Shown here: piece by piece, positions 23,794-34,000 of the stretch
How positions within the stretch are numbered: position 1 is the first letter of the stretch
Layout: every line of letters starts with the position of its first letter
Source: CAYTRP01 sp964625145
Lineage (GTDB): Bacteria; Sumerlaeota; Sumerlaeia; SLMS01; JAHLLQ01
Direction of reading: 5' to 3'
Assembly (NCBI GenBank): GCA_964625145.1
Contig: CAZVAQ010000002.1
Coordinates: 1 to 64,000, forward strand
DNA length: 64,000 nt
The notes under the pieces: model-generated
What the model was told of the DNA's origin: nothing
What the model saw: the letters and a program-made list of their open reading frames with translations, nothing else
The model's database searches: none
Position numbers and translations under genes: made by a program

Positions 23794-24930
23794 ATGCGCA
23801 TCCTCCTCGACGCCAGATTCATGGACGCAACTTGGGCCGCTCCCTCGGCCTATGCGCGCCAGTTGGTCGAGCATCTCTCGCGCGTGGACGACAAGAACGA
23901 GTACCTGGTCGTCGTCCGTCCGAGCCAGAAGGACCGGCTCCCCGTTGGCCCAAACTTCGAGGTCGTCTCCTACCGACCACATCCACTCAGCGTCCGCTCG
24001 TTGATGGGCTTCCATCAATTGCTCGATGACATCGAACCGGATCTTGTTCATTTCCTCTCGCCGGTGGTCCCATTCTTCTATCGTGGTCCGACCATGGTGA
24101 CGGTCCATGACTTGAGGCCGTTGACAAAGCTGGATGAATCCGCGCGCAGTTCACGCCTGGCCACCATGGCGCGTGCCATGTTCGCCCGCATGGTGTATCC
24201 CACGGCGTTCCGGCGCTCCCTCTGGATATTGTGCAGCAGCTACACCGTGCGCCACGAACTGCTGCGGATTTTTCCACATCTGGCGGCCAAGCTGATCACC
24301 GTCCTGCCAGGTCTTCCCGCAGAGGCCTTCGAACCCGTCCCCGACGCGAGCATCGAGGCCATCCGTGCCAAGTGCGAAATCCGCACGGATTACATCTTCG
24401 CCAGCGTCCCCGGCCACGCGGCGCGATCGTTGGCCCCGTTGGTTCGCGCATTCGCCCTGGCCGTGTCGCGCGATCCGGAGGCGCTGCAGGGCGTCCACCT
24501 TGTGATGTCCGCCGGCAAGGACGGCACCATGCGCGAGGTCCGCCGAGCGATCTCCCAGAGCCGCATCGGAGATCGAATCCTGATGCTCGAGGGATTGGAA
24601 CGCGAGGAAGAACGCGCACTCATAGCCGGCGCCCGTGCCTTCGCCTTCCCCGCGCGGCACGAAGGGGCCGGCATGACGGTGCTGGGAGCCATGGCCTTGG
24701 GTGTTCCCGTTGTGGCCTCGCACGATGGCGCCCTGCCGGAGGTGTGCTCGCAAGGCGGTCTCTACGCCGATCCCGATGATACCGCCGGTTACGCGACGAT
24801 CCTGCAGCAAGTCCTGAAGGACGATGACCTGCGCCAACGCCTCTCGCAAAACGGCCGGGACATGGCACGCCAACGCGACTGGATCGAATCCGCCCGCCTC
24901 GTGCGCGAGATCTACCAGGACCTTTTTTGA
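23794..24930 (+). CDS. Family 1/4-type glycosyltransferase
   Basis: 378 residues from ATG 23794. The fold is GT-B: the N-terminal domain starts MRILLDARFMD and includes VTVHDLRPL; the C-terminal domain has the nucleotide-sugar motif FAFPARHEGAGMTVLGAMALGVPVVAS followed by DGALPEV, matching the E-x7-E region of GT4 enzymes. It would add a sugar to a surface or lipid glycan at the cytoplasmic membrane. The upstream 55 bases are a pyrimidine-rich run of CTTCACCC-like units with no ribosome binding site, so translation initiation here is unclear; readings from farther upstream are not protein-like. Confidence 0.85.
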   Translation: MRILLDARFMDATWAAPSAYARQLVEHLSRVDDKNEYLVVVRPSQKDRLPVGPNFEVVSYRPHPLSVRSLMGFHQLLDDIEPDLVHFLSPVVPFFYRGPTMVTVHDLRPLTKLDESARSSRLATMARAMFARMVYPTAFRRSLWILCSSYTVRHELLRIFPHLAAKLITVLPGLPAEAFEPVPDASIEAIRAKCEIRTDYIFASVPGHAARSLAPLVRAFALAVSRDPEALQGVHLVMSAGKDGTMREVRRAISQSRIGDRILMLEGLEREEERALIAGARAFAFPARHEGAGMTVLGAMALGVPVVASHDGALPEVCSQGGLYADPDDTAGYATILQQVLKDDDLRQRLSQNGRDMARQRDWIESARLVREIYQDLF

Positions 24931-25017
24931 TCCCCCGCGCTTCACGACACACAAGAGGCTCGACACTTCCCTGACTACCGGTTACTCCGTGACGCATGCG
25001 TGAGGAGTCTTGGATTT

Positions 25018-26685
25018 ATGCCATGCCTTGTGATTCAATCGGACCGTGCCGATCGGCGCGTTATTCCCCTCGACGGTGAGCCGCTCGTGCTCGGCCGCTC
25101 GCCACAAGCGGACATCATCATCGATGACAACCGCGCATCGCGCCGCCATGCCCGTATTCATCATCACGAGGGGATCTACCTCATCGAGGATCTCAACAGC
25201 CGCAATGGCACGTTGGTGAATGGAGTGCGCATCGACGTCCCGCGACAACTTCATCCCGGGGACGAGATCGTCATCGGCGGATTGAATGCCGTCTTCGATC
25301 CCCATCAGGCCACCGCCGTGGCCATGGTTCCGGGCGGGGATTCGCAACGGCTGCGTGAATCCAGCAGCAGCAACGTGCCCCTTGGCGACGAGGGGACCCT
25401 GCTGCGATTCAGCCCCGGGCAATCATCCCGCCTTGGCAGGCGCGATCCCCTGGTGCGCCTCCAGATCATCTATCACTTCGCCGACCGCATGCGGCGGTGC
25501 TTCGGCATGGATGAGCTGCTGGTGTGCATCCTTGATGCCTTGTTCGAGGTCCTCGCTCCCGATCGCGCGGTGGTTCTGCTTCGCGATCCGCGCACGGGGA
25601 ACATGACATCGGCCGCTTCTCGCCAACGTGACAGCCATGGAGAAAAACGCATCCCCGTCAGCACCTCCATCATTTCACAGGCAATCGCGTCCCGGTCACC
25701 GGTGATCGCGCGCGATGCCATCAGCGACCAACGGTTCGAAGCCTCGCAGAGCATCGTCGCCTCGCGCATCGGCACGGCGGTGTGCATGCCCATGATTGCC
25801 GGCGATGAGTTGTGCGGGCTCCTGTACCTGGACTTTCTGGTCCGGCTGCATCCGTTGGAGGATGCCGATCTTGATCTGTTGGCCGGACTCGCCAACCAAT
25901 CGGCCATGGCGATTGGCAATGCGCTGCATCATGCCGAGGAAGTCGAACGCCGCGAACTGGAGATGCAACTGGGCGTCGCAAGACGCGTCCACGACCGGCT
26001 CTTGAGCCACACCGAATGCGACAGCGATGGCGTGCGCGTTCGGTCGCTGAATCGCCCCTCAAAGCAAGTGGGCGGCGATTACCTCGGCGTCCTCATCCGG
26101 CCGGAGGGTGTCGTGCTTGCCGTGGCCGATGGCACCGGCCATGGCATCGGCGCGGCGCTGCTGATGAGTACCGCGCGCGCGTACCTGCTCGCGCTCCTGG
26201 CGGACGGCACCTGCCAATTGCCCGAGGTCGTCTCGCGTCTGAACCGCCTCGTGTGCGAGGATGTCGATCCCGGCCTGTTTGTCTCGCTCGGGTTGATCTC
26301 CATCGATCGGCAGCACCGATGCCTGTCCGGGGTCTGTGCAGGCCACGAACCTCCCCTTCTCTATCGCGCCGCGGAGAATCGATTCATTGAGCTTCCCACC
26401 GGCGGCACAGTTCTGGGTCTGGATCCCTTTGGCAGCTATGACGCGTTGACGCCCGTGCCTCTGCTCCCCGGCGACCGGATCCTCCTCTTTACCGATGGCA
26501 TCGTCGAGCAACTGAACAACCGCGAGGAGGAGTTCGGCTTTGCCCGCCTGCGCCAGGCTATCGTCGAGGCGGGGGAGGGGCCTGCCGAGGAGTTGCTCGC
26601 CACCGTCCTGGGCCGGGTGGATGCCTGGCGTGGCGAGGTGGAACAAGGGGATGACTACTCCCTCATGGCCGTTGAGATTCGCTGA
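25018..26685 (+). CDS. FHA-GAF-PP2C (SpoIIE/RsbU-type) signalling phosphatase
   Basis: 555 residues. An N-terminal FHA domain (about 1-100) has GRSPQADIIIDDNRASRRHA and LNSRNGTLVNG, the phosphothreonine-binding signature. A GAF domain covers about 145-300. The C-terminal PP2C domain (about 330-555) has the metal-binding stretches VGGDYLG, VADGTGHGIGAALLMSTARA and FTDGIVEQ. Such proteins dephosphorylate STAS-domain antagonists in partner-switching pathways, here possibly in response to phosphoprotein binding. GAGGAG lies 10 bases before ATG 25018; a GTG at 25000 is also open. A STAS protein and a second phosphatase are encoded near 39.7-41 kb. Confidence 0.88.
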   Translation: MPCLVIQSDRADRRVIPLDGEPLVLGRSPQADIIIDDNRASRRHARIHHHEGIYLIEDLNSRNGTLVNGVRIDVPRQLHPGDEIVIGGLNAVFDPHQATAVAMVPGGDSQRLRESSSSNVPLGDEGTLLRFSPGQSSRLGRRDPLVRLQIIYHFADRMRRCFGMDELLVCILDALFEVLAPDRAVVLLRDPRTGNMTSAASRQRDSHGEKRIPVSTSIISQAIASRSPVIARDAISDQRFEASQSIVASRIGTAVCMPMIAGDELCGLLYLDFLVRLHPLEDADLDLLAGLANQSAMAIGNALHHAEEVERRELEMQLGVARRVHDRLLSHTECDSDGVRVRSLNRPSKQVGGDYLGVLIRPEGVVLAVADGTGHGIGAALLMSTARAYLLALLADGTCQLPEVVSRLNRLVCEDVDPGLFVSLGLISIDRQHRCLSGVCAGHEPPLLYRAAENRFIELPTGGTVLGLDPFGSYDALTPVPLLPGDRILLFTDGIVEQLNNREEEFGFARLRQAIVEAGEGPAEELLATVLGRVDAWRGEVEQGDDYSLMAVEIR

Positions 26686-26779
26686 CTTGGCGCCAGCCGG
26701 AACACAGCCTTGACCCGGCTTGTCTATCGGTGGGGAGTTTGCCCTTGAGGGTCCGAGATTCCTGCGAAATGGGACATCC

Positions 26780-27646
26780 ATGAACCAAGTTCTAAAGCGA
26801 CTTTCCCTCCTGCTCCTGATGGTGACGATGATGACCGGCTGTGCCGCGTGGCGCGCCACGGAGAAGGGCATGAGTCGTCTGGTCTTCAGCCCCTCCATGG
26901 AAACCTCGCTGGGCAGTGAATACGCCCAGCAGATCGAGAGCGACATCGAGCTGATCGAGGACCCGATGGTGGTCGCCTGGGTTCAGGACTTGGGCGAGCG
27001 CCTGGTGGCCGAATCTCCCGAGGCGCCGGTGGAGTTCACCTTCCATGTAACCACTGACAGGGCGGTCAACGCCTTTGCCATCCCCGGCGGATTCTGCTAT
27101 GTGAACCTGGGGCTCATCCTGTATGCGGACAACGAAGCACAGGTCGCCGCCGTGCTCGGACACGAGGTCAACCACGTCACCCAGCGACACGGCCTGCTGC
27201 GCATCCAACGCGCCATGGGGATCGGCATTGTCACGTCCGCCGCGGCCATCCTCATCGAGGACGACACGGCACGCGCCGCCACTGTTGCTGGCGGGGCTGG
27301 TGCCGGTTTCCTGGCCAACCAACGTTGGAGTCGCGACGACGAACGCGAGTCGGACCGCCTCGGCGTCGAGGCCATGTACCATGCCGGCTGGGATCCGCGC
27401 GAAGGAGCCAAGTTCTTCCAAAAGCTCAACGACCTGCAGGGCGGTGGCGCACCCGGTGCCATCGAGCGCATCCTGTCCACCCACCCCGTGTCGGCGGATC
27501 GCGTGAAGAACATCGAGAAGCAGATTGCCTCTTACGACTTGAACGCATGGCCACTTACGGTCAACACCCCGCGCTTCGAGGCGGTGAAGGAAAGCCTTCG
27601 CCAGAAGTACGGCGACCTGGACCTGAGCAACGGGAACACTGAATAA
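26780..27646 (+). CDS. M48-family metallopeptidase lipoprotein
   Basis: 288 residues. The signal peptide ends in a lipobox (TMMTGC, cysteine near residue 20). The M48 catalytic motif HEVNHVTQRHG carries HExxH; the third ligand lies in the region RESDRLGVEAMYHAGWDP. This matches periplasmic BepA/LoiP-like proteases that act in outer-membrane protein quality control, attached to a membrane by the lipid. TPR repeats of BepA are lacking, so it is closer to the short LoiP-type. A strong hairpin terminator follows. Confidence 0.88.
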   Translation: MNQVLKRLSLLLLMVTMMTGCAAWRATEKGMSRLVFSPSMETSLGSEYAQQIESDIELIEDPMVVAWVQDLGERLVAESPEAPVEFTFHVTTDRAVNAFAIPGGFCYVNLGLILYADNEAQVAAVLGHEVNHVTQRHGLLRIQRAMGIGIVTSAAAILIEDDTARAATVAGGAGAGFLANQRWSRDDERESDRLGVEAMYHAGWDPREGAKFFQKLNDLQGGGAPGAIERILSTHPVSADRVKNIEKQIASYDLNAWPLTVNTPRFEAVKESLRQKYGDLDLSNGNTE

Positions 27647-27685
27647 GCTGCTACCCTTCGATCAATTCAAGTCTCCACAAACAAC

Positions 27686-27713
27686 AACGGCCCCGCATTC
27701 TCGCGGGGCCGTT
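27686..27713. terminator. Strong bidirectional hairpin terminator
   Basis: An 11-base perfect stem AACGGCCCCGC/GCGGGGCCGTT closes an ATTCTC loop. It lies between the convergent M48 peptidase and OB-fold protein genes. T-rich sequence flanks it on the minus-strand side (TTGTTGTTTGT), weaker on the plus side. Confidence 0.75.
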
Positions 27714-27740
27714 TGAATTGTGCGGGGTGCACCGCGCCTT

Positions 27741-28868
27741 TCACGGCGTTGCCGCCGACAATTGCCCGGGCTGCTCGACTCGGATCTGAATTTTCTCACG
27801 ATGCTCGCTCACCTCGCCGCTGACGCGAACGCGGGCGTTCTGGCGAATGAGATCCTGGTTCAACTGCGGCTTCAAGTCGTCCCAGAACACGACCTCGACC
27901 GCGCCGGAGGAATCCTCCACGCGCAGGATGTTCGGGGCACGGTCCGACCACGGTGCGGTCACCTCTGCCACCTGTCCCTCGATGATCACCTTCTGCCCGA
28001 CCTTTTCACCAAGTGTTGCGATCGGCACGCGTCCAGACGGAGGCGCAGCCACCACCGGTGCCGCGGCCGCTTCGTCGCCCGTGATGACGCGGATGTCGCG
28101 CGGGTCGCGAATGCGAAGTTGTTTCCGGTCGCGATAGCGGCCCGCCGTACCCTGAATCTCCAGCCGGGTGCCGGGGCGCAGCGCACGCTGGTCCACGTCC
28201 GGCGCAATGTCCCAGTAGACCACATCGATATCGCCGGTACCGTCGGAAAACTTGATCACGTGGGGAGCGCGTTCGCTGCTCGGCAGTTGATAGGCGACGA
28301 CCTGCCCGATGACGCGTGCGGGCTTCTCCAGATGATCGTCGAAATCCTTGATCACCACTCGTGGCGCATTGAAGCGAATCGACTCCAGCGCTTCAACCGA
28401 CTCGATGACTACTGGCAATGTGGATGCCTCGGTGTCCGACGAGTAGAACCGGATGGCGCCGCCCTTTGACACGCGCATCTCCATCAACCCACGCCATTCC
28501 CCCACGGGCCCGCGCGCGTAAACCCACATGCCCGCCTTGGGCTTGCCGAGTTGCTTCTCAATGGCCTCCGCCACGTCGGGATAATAGATGATGGAAAGCT
28601 GCGGATCGCGGCGGATGATCATCCGGTTGGGCATTCGCGGGTGCGTGGAAGGTTGCACTTCAAGGATCCTGCCTCGAACGGCCTGCGTGGTTCCGATCAT
28701 TTCCTTGCTGACCAGTCGCGCATCGATGGCGTTGGCCAGTGGATCACTCACCTCCTCCGCGGCGGCGGCTCTTGCCTCGGAAGCCGGAGCCACTGCCGTT
28801 TGTTGGGACAATGCTCCAACGGGCAAGCCAATCAGGATGCCCACAAGCCAGGCGTTCAGGTGTCGCAT
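27741..28868 (-). CDS. Secreted protein with three OB-fold-like domains
   Basis: 375 residues from ATG 28868 with CGGAG 7 bases upstream. A signal peptide (LNAWLVGILIGLPVGALSQQ) is followed by an alanine/glutamate-rich linker and three repeats resembling OB-fold nucleic-acid-binding domains, each of the form VxGxVxxVxxxxxRAPHVIxxxDxTGxIxVVxWD: about 65-170 (degenerate), 190-280 (APHVIKFSDGTGDIDVVYWD) and 300-370 (APNILRVEDSSGAVEVVFWD). OB folds bind DNA, RNA or oligosaccharides; in an exported protein the ligand is open. Divergent from the lipase-like gene. Confidence 0.75.
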   Translation of the reverse strand: MRHLNAWLVGILIGLPVGALSQQTAVAPASEARAAAAEEVSDPLANAIDARLVSKEMIGTTQAVRGRILEVQPSTHPRMPNRMIIRRDPQLSIIYYPDVAEAIEKQLGKPKAGMWVYARGPVGEWRGLMEMRVSKGGAIRFYSSDTEASTLPVVIESVEALESIRFNAPRVVIKDFDDHLEKPARVIGQVVAYQLPSSERAPHVIKFSDGTGDIDVVYWDIAPDVDQRALRPGTRLEIQGTAGRYRDRKQLRIRDPRDIRVITGDEAAAAPVVAAPPSGRVPIATLGEKVGQKVIIEGQVAEVTAPWSDRAPNILRVEDSSGAVEVVFWDDLKPQLNQDLIRQNARVRVSGEVSEHREKIQIRVEQPGQLSAATP

Positions 28869-29011
28869 GGGACTTCTCCGGTCAGCGTGAATGGTTTCTG
28901 GAACCTGTCCAAGGCGATTGCCATGGGCAACGTGAATGAGCACCCGTAGCGGCAGTTACCCTTGATTCTGTGCAGGGTGGTTCCGGCCCATGCAGGGCGA
29001 GGTTACGAAGA

Positions 29012-29851
29012 GTGCCCACCACCGTGACGCCTGCATCGACAACTCCAGACTCCGCCACTCCCGGCTCTGCGGCTGCAGAGTCCGGGGCCGATGCCGCCCG
29101 GTCCGAGCGCTCCCGCAAGAGCGCACCGCAGGTCATCGAGCCCGCGGGACGCACGGTCGTGTTGCTTCCGCCCTTGCTGAACACGCGCTACATCATGGGC
29201 GCGTTGTATTGGCATTTGAGATGGGTGGGCTATTCCCCGCGGCTGTTCAGCTACCCCTCCTGGAGCAGGGACATCCCGGAGAACGCCCAACTGTTGGCGT
29301 CCTATCTGCGGGGCCTTGGTGAGCAGGAAGTTGATGTGGTCAGCTTCTCACTCGGTGGCATACTGCTGCGATGGGCCGTGAACCATCATGAACTGCCGGT
29401 CCTGCGCCGTGTTGTGATGCTGGGTCCCCCCAACCAGGGGAGTGCCATGGCCGACTGGCTGGACCGGCGCTTGGGCCCGGGCTTCCCCGCCATCTGGGGG
29501 CGAGCAGCAAGGCAACTGCGGCGGGGCGAGCGCGGCCTGGCTGCCAGGGCGGGATTGTTTCATCCCCACACGGAAGTCGGTATCATCGCGGGCGGCCTTG
29601 GCACTTCGCGCGGGTTCAACCCGCTGATCCCTGGCGACAACGATCAAACCGTTGCCGTTTCGGAAACTGTGCTGACGGGGATGAAAGACTTCGCGCTCGT
29701 GCGCAGTTCGCACACTCTGCTGCCGCTCTTGCCCGGGCCACGAGCGCTGACGATCAAGTTTCTGCAGACGGGAAGATTCCGGGACCGCAAGGCCCATCAA
29801 CCCGAAGTCGAGGCCGAATCCGGCGGATCAGACGGTTCAGCCGGAAGCTGA
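29012..29851 (+). CDS. Alpha/beta hydrolase, triacylglycerol lipase/PGAP1-like
   Basis: 279 residues from GTG 29012; GTG 28970 is also in frame, and GCGAGG precedes 29012. After a low-complexity Thr/Ala/Ser-rich N-terminus (about 45 residues) the core has VVLLPPLLNTRYIMG, the nucleophile elbow VSFSLGGILLRW (serine in S-x-S-x-G instead of G-x-S-x-G), VVMLGPPNQGSAMADWL, an aspartate in IPGDNDQTVAVSE and a late histidine in SSHTLLP. The triad fits lipases and remodelling esterases. No signal peptide is visible. The 3' end overlaps the convergent lpxD gene by 15 bases. Confidence 0.75.
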   Translation: MPTTVTPASTTPDSATPGSAAAESGADAARSERSRKSAPQVIEPAGRTVVLLPPLLNTRYIMGALYWHLRWVGYSPRLFSYPSWSRDIPENAQLLASYLRGLGEQEVDVVSFSLGGILLRWAVNHHELPVLRRVVMLGPPNQGSAMADWLDRRLGPGFPAIWGRAARQLRRGERGLAARAGLFHPHTEVGIIAGGLGTSRGFNPLIPGDNDQTVAVSETVLTGMKDFALVRSSHTLLPLLPGPRALTIKFLQTGRFRDRKAHQPEVEAESGGSDGSAGS

Positions 29852-30907
29852 TTCCACGGCGTCATCTGACTGCAATTGCCGATCCTCGTATTCCCGCAGG
29901 ATTGGCTTCAGGCGATCGTACAGATCGGGCAGCCGCTTCAGGACTCCCACCAACCGCATCCACAGGCGCGCATCCATGATCGGGGCACCGGCCATGTCCA
30001 CGCCAGCCGGCACATTGCTATGCACTCCCGACCGCGCAGCCAGCCTCGCCCCGTCCCCAATGGTCAGGTTGTCGCCGACTCCTGTTTGGCCAGCCAGAAT
30101 GACTCCGCGCCCGATCTTCACCGACCCGGCGATGCCAACCTGGGAGACAATCAAACAGTCAGAACCGATCTCGCAATTGTGGCCAACCTGGACCAGGTTG
30201 TCGATCTTGGTGCGGGTCCCGATGCGCGTCTGCCAGAAGCTGGCGCGATCAATGGTCGTGTTGGCTCCGATCTCCACATCGTCCTCGATCACCACGATGC
30301 CGACTTGCGGAATCTTGGTCGGCATCCGGTCGATGACTTCGTAGCGGAACCCATCCGAACCGATGACCACACCGCTATGGAGAATGACCCGATCGCCCAC
30401 CACACATCGGTCGGCGATGGTGACTCGCGGGTGCAGGATTGCGTGACTGCCAATCACCGTGTCTTCACCGATTATTGCATGTGCACCGATACGGCTTCCG
30501 GTGCCCACGCGTACGCCTTCGCCGAGCACCGCATAGGCGCCGATGTCCACTCGCTCGCCGATCGTGCACGAATCAGGAATGATCGCGGTCGGGTGGATGA
30601 TTCCGGCCGGCGCAGGCATGGGATGGAAGTGCTCCAGCAGCGCCAGAACCGACTTCCAGACGTTTGGCACAGCCACCGCCCGCGGGTCGCTCACTTGGGC
30701 ATCCTTCGGGACCAGGATCAGCCCCGCCCGGCTCTCGGCAACCTGTGACTTGAAGTGCGCCCGCGCCACAAAGGCGACATCCGACTCCGCCGCGCTTTCC
30801 AAAGTAGTGATTCCCGAGAAAACCTGGTCGGCCAGGGAGGATGGACATTCCACTCCCAAGAGGGAGCAAACCTGCCGTGCAGGGGTCTGGACAATCTCGC
30901 GCGGCAT
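29837..30907 (-). CDS. lpxD: UDP-3-O-acylglucosamine N-acyltransferase
   Basis: 356 residues. A uridine-binding N-terminal domain (about 1-100) precedes a long left-handed beta-helix of hexapeptide repeats (IHPTAIIPDSCTIG through LTIGDGARLAARSGV) with the catalytic histidine at 243 in VQVGHNCEIG and the acceptor region VVIGSDGFRYE. A C-terminal helical extension ends the protein. LpxD adds the N-linked acyl chain in lipid A synthesis, indicating an LPS-bearing outer membrane. It is 102 bases downstream of a large unknown gene on the same strand. Confidence 0.93.
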   Translation of the reverse strand: MPREIVQTPARQVCSLLGVECPSSLADQVFSGITTLESAAESDVAFVARAHFKSQVAESRAGLILVPKDAQVSDPRAVAVPNVWKSVLALLEHFHPMPAPAGIIHPTAIIPDSCTIGERVDIGAYAVLGEGVRVGTGSRIGAHAIIGEDTVIGSHAILHPRVTIADRCVVGDRVILHSGVVIGSDGFRYEVIDRMPTKIPQVGIVVIEDDVEIGANTTIDRASFWQTRIGTRTKIDNLVQVGHNCEIGSDCLIVSQVGIAGSVKIGRGVILAGQTGVGDNLTIGDGARLAARSGVHSNVPAGVDMAGAPIMDARLWMRLVGVLKRLPDLYDRLKPILREYEDRQLQSDDAVESASG

Positions 30908-31009
30908 TGGGAGCCTTTCGATCGATCTTGGGTGAGAATTATCCTCGTGGGCGGGGGCGAGTGCACTCGCAATTCACCCACCAGCGCAAGTCACGAGCGG
31001 CATCAGGCG

Positions 31010-34000
31010 TCAGAAAATCTTCCACTTGATGCGGGAGGGATCCGCCGGGCTCTCGGGATCCTTGCTCTCCGGGGTGTTGTCCTCCAGCCCCGTCGGTAGT
31101 CGATAAGGATTGGTGGAGTCCGATGGCCGCACGGGGAGCGTCGTTGGCGGTTTGGTTCCGGGCGAACCGCTGGAAATCGGGTCTTCCGCCGGGAGCGGAC
31201 TGTGACGTTGCTCAAACGGGACCTTGGAGGGCCTATCCTTCGGAGGGGGGGCAATGTCCTGCGTCCCCTCGAATTGCGAATCAGCATCGCCCCAAACCTT
31301 CTGATAGACGTGCCACTTGGGCAGATCCGTTCCCTTGTCGGCACTTGGCTCGTGAGACGAGGGTGGTTCCGGCTTGGGGGGAGTCACCTCCTGCTCGACA
31401 GGCGTCCGGTACCCACGATGGACGGGGATCAGCGGCCTCGGCGGATCGGACTTCTCCATCTCGTCCCGGCGCGAAGTCGGAGCGCGTCCAACGGCAGAAC
31501 CCATTACGCCGGAAGCCACGAAGACATCCCTTTGGGTATGCGGATCCTTCCCCACCGGTACGCCCGGCACCCGAACTGGAGCTGGCGATTGCGGGGCTGG
31601 AGTATTCTGAGACTTTAGAAATCCTTCTGCAGGTTTGCTCAGAAGCAGCGGTGCAGGCCGTTCGTCGGTCGCTTGACTTTCATCAGTGGAGCGCCGCGGC
31701 TCATGGATTTCCCGAGGGAAGGACGGCATCTTGACGACACCCGAAGTGCTGGCGCGCTTTCGACGGGAGGCTGTCTCCGTCTCCTCTTGTTTCGCCAGCA
31801 CCGGCGTCGACGCATCCTTCGCCGGTTCCGGCGTTGGCGTTGCAGGGCGTAGTGGCGAGATTGGCTTGGGAGCGGGCTGAAGGACACGCTGCACGCCGGA
31901 ATCGCGACTGCGCCGCGCGGCGACTGACTCCGGCAATTCCATTTCCGGTTTGATTCCCACGCCTGAAGCGCGCAGCGCCATCTCTGCAAGACTCTGCGGA
32001 TCGCCCGCCAAGGCCTCGCGCGAAATCATCTGGTTCCGCTCGATGAGTGCCGCGTAGGTGATCAACGCATTGGTCCAGACAAGGCTCTCCTTCATGGCGA
32101 GCCCCTTTGGAATCAATCCATCGGTGTTCGAGATGGGGCCAAGAGTCAGGCCACGTCGCAGGTTGAACTCCCCGTCGGTACGCGCGAGCAGTTGGCTGGC
32201 GAACAATCGCCCTTCGCGGGCGCGCTGCTCGTAATAGTCATCTTCCGTCAACGCCGACAGACGGATCATCTCTCCATAGCTCAACAACCCCCACGCTCCC
32301 AGGACCGGTGTCGCCGCCGACTGGATATCTCCTCCCATGGTGGAGATGGAATACTGCGCCAGCATGGAGGCCGGCGCGAATTCGATGTTGTAGGCCATGC
32401 GCCATGTCAGGGCGACTTCAGCCGCGCGCCGCGCCAGTTCCAGCCACACGGGGTCATGGTCCGTCTCGTACAACAGGATGTACGAGATCAGCGCCCAATG
32501 GGCGGCAGAGCAGGTTGGAATTCCTTCGTGGTATTCCAGCGCGCCCGTGATGAAGCCTTCCTCCACGACGGACCGGTAGTGGAGAGCTCCGCGCCGCGCA
32601 GCGTCGAGCCACTCGCGCGAACCGGCCACCTGGCCTGCGGCTGCCAAGGGCGCGATCCAGGCAATGCCATCGCAACCTTCCCAATGCACCACCTCGCCCG
32701 TCTCGGCCTTCCACGCGCAGGGGAAGGCACCATCCTCGCGCTGCGCGTTGACGATGAAGTTCAGGTTCGACAAGACCGACGAGGACCACTGCGGATGCGG
32801 CGTTTGCGCCTGCATCTCCAATCGGATCGCCCGGATCAAAAAGAGAACCGCTTCCGCGACAGGCCGTGCATGAACGATACGAATCGGCCGCGAGGGTGAA
32901 GGGCTGTGATGTTCCTCTTCCAGATCCTCGAAGAAGGAGCCACATGGCGCGAGGTTGCGGCTCACGGAATCCAACAGGTCGTGCGCCACTCGGACAGGCG
33001 CGGGCTCCTTGTTGTCGCGTCCGTACCACAACAGGACAAACGCCGGGAACACACCGTTGCGTTCGCCGACCCGGAATGGGCGCGCTTCCACTTCCTCGCG
33101 CTCGCCAAGGGACTTCTCGCGCAGCACCTTGCGGTCTGGGTCGAGATGCCAACTGCACAAACCCTCGATGGCCAGCTTCTCCGCCTCGATGCTTCCAACC
33201 TTCGGCTTCAACGGGAAGCGGCTCCAACGATCGCGGTAAAGCGCGCGCAGCAGGCCTTCGCGTTCCGAAGCGGGACCCGCGACCATGCCCGCCTGAAACT
33301 GCCAACTGATCGGTGTGCCGCGCTCGAGCGTGATGCTTCCCGCCACCGCGTTCACTTCGCCGGTCGAGGATGCCGCCTTCACCGGTTCCTCAATGGCCGG
33401 CAGGGACACGCCAAGGGTAAGCTGCCCATCTTCGCTGCTGAAAGCCAACGATGTCATCCCAGCCATCAGGGGAGAGCTGGGCGTCTCTCCGGCCAGCTCT
33501 TCGACGGACAGGTACGCGGTCCCCGACATGCTGGTGCAGAACACCGCCGGCAGGGACGTGCGGTCGCTGCGAAAGCTCCAATGGTTCGACCAGAAATTGG
33601 CCGGGTCGCGCTTGATTTCCGAATAACCCGGATACCGGTCCTCGTTGTGAGCCAGGCGGTTCTGTCCATAGAACAGGCCCGGGATCAGCCAGTGCGGATC
33701 CGCTTCTTCCGGGAGATGGAGGCGCACCTCCAGCCGGACCGCCACATCCTCGCCAGAATTTTCCACCTCGTACTGGACAGAGATACCCCTCAGTTCCGGC
33801 GCGGGAACCAACACGACCCGGCATGTGAAGCCAGCGGACGGGTCGGGGAATGAACCGACAAAAGCCTGCCTTGCGGCAGGACCGGCTTCCTCACTGGCCT
33901 TGAATCCAAAAGGAATTGGGGTGGAGCCGTCGCAGGAGATGAGGAACTCCAGAACGCCTTCATAGGCCCGGTTCCCCCCCTGAGCGGGGAGGACAAGGCG

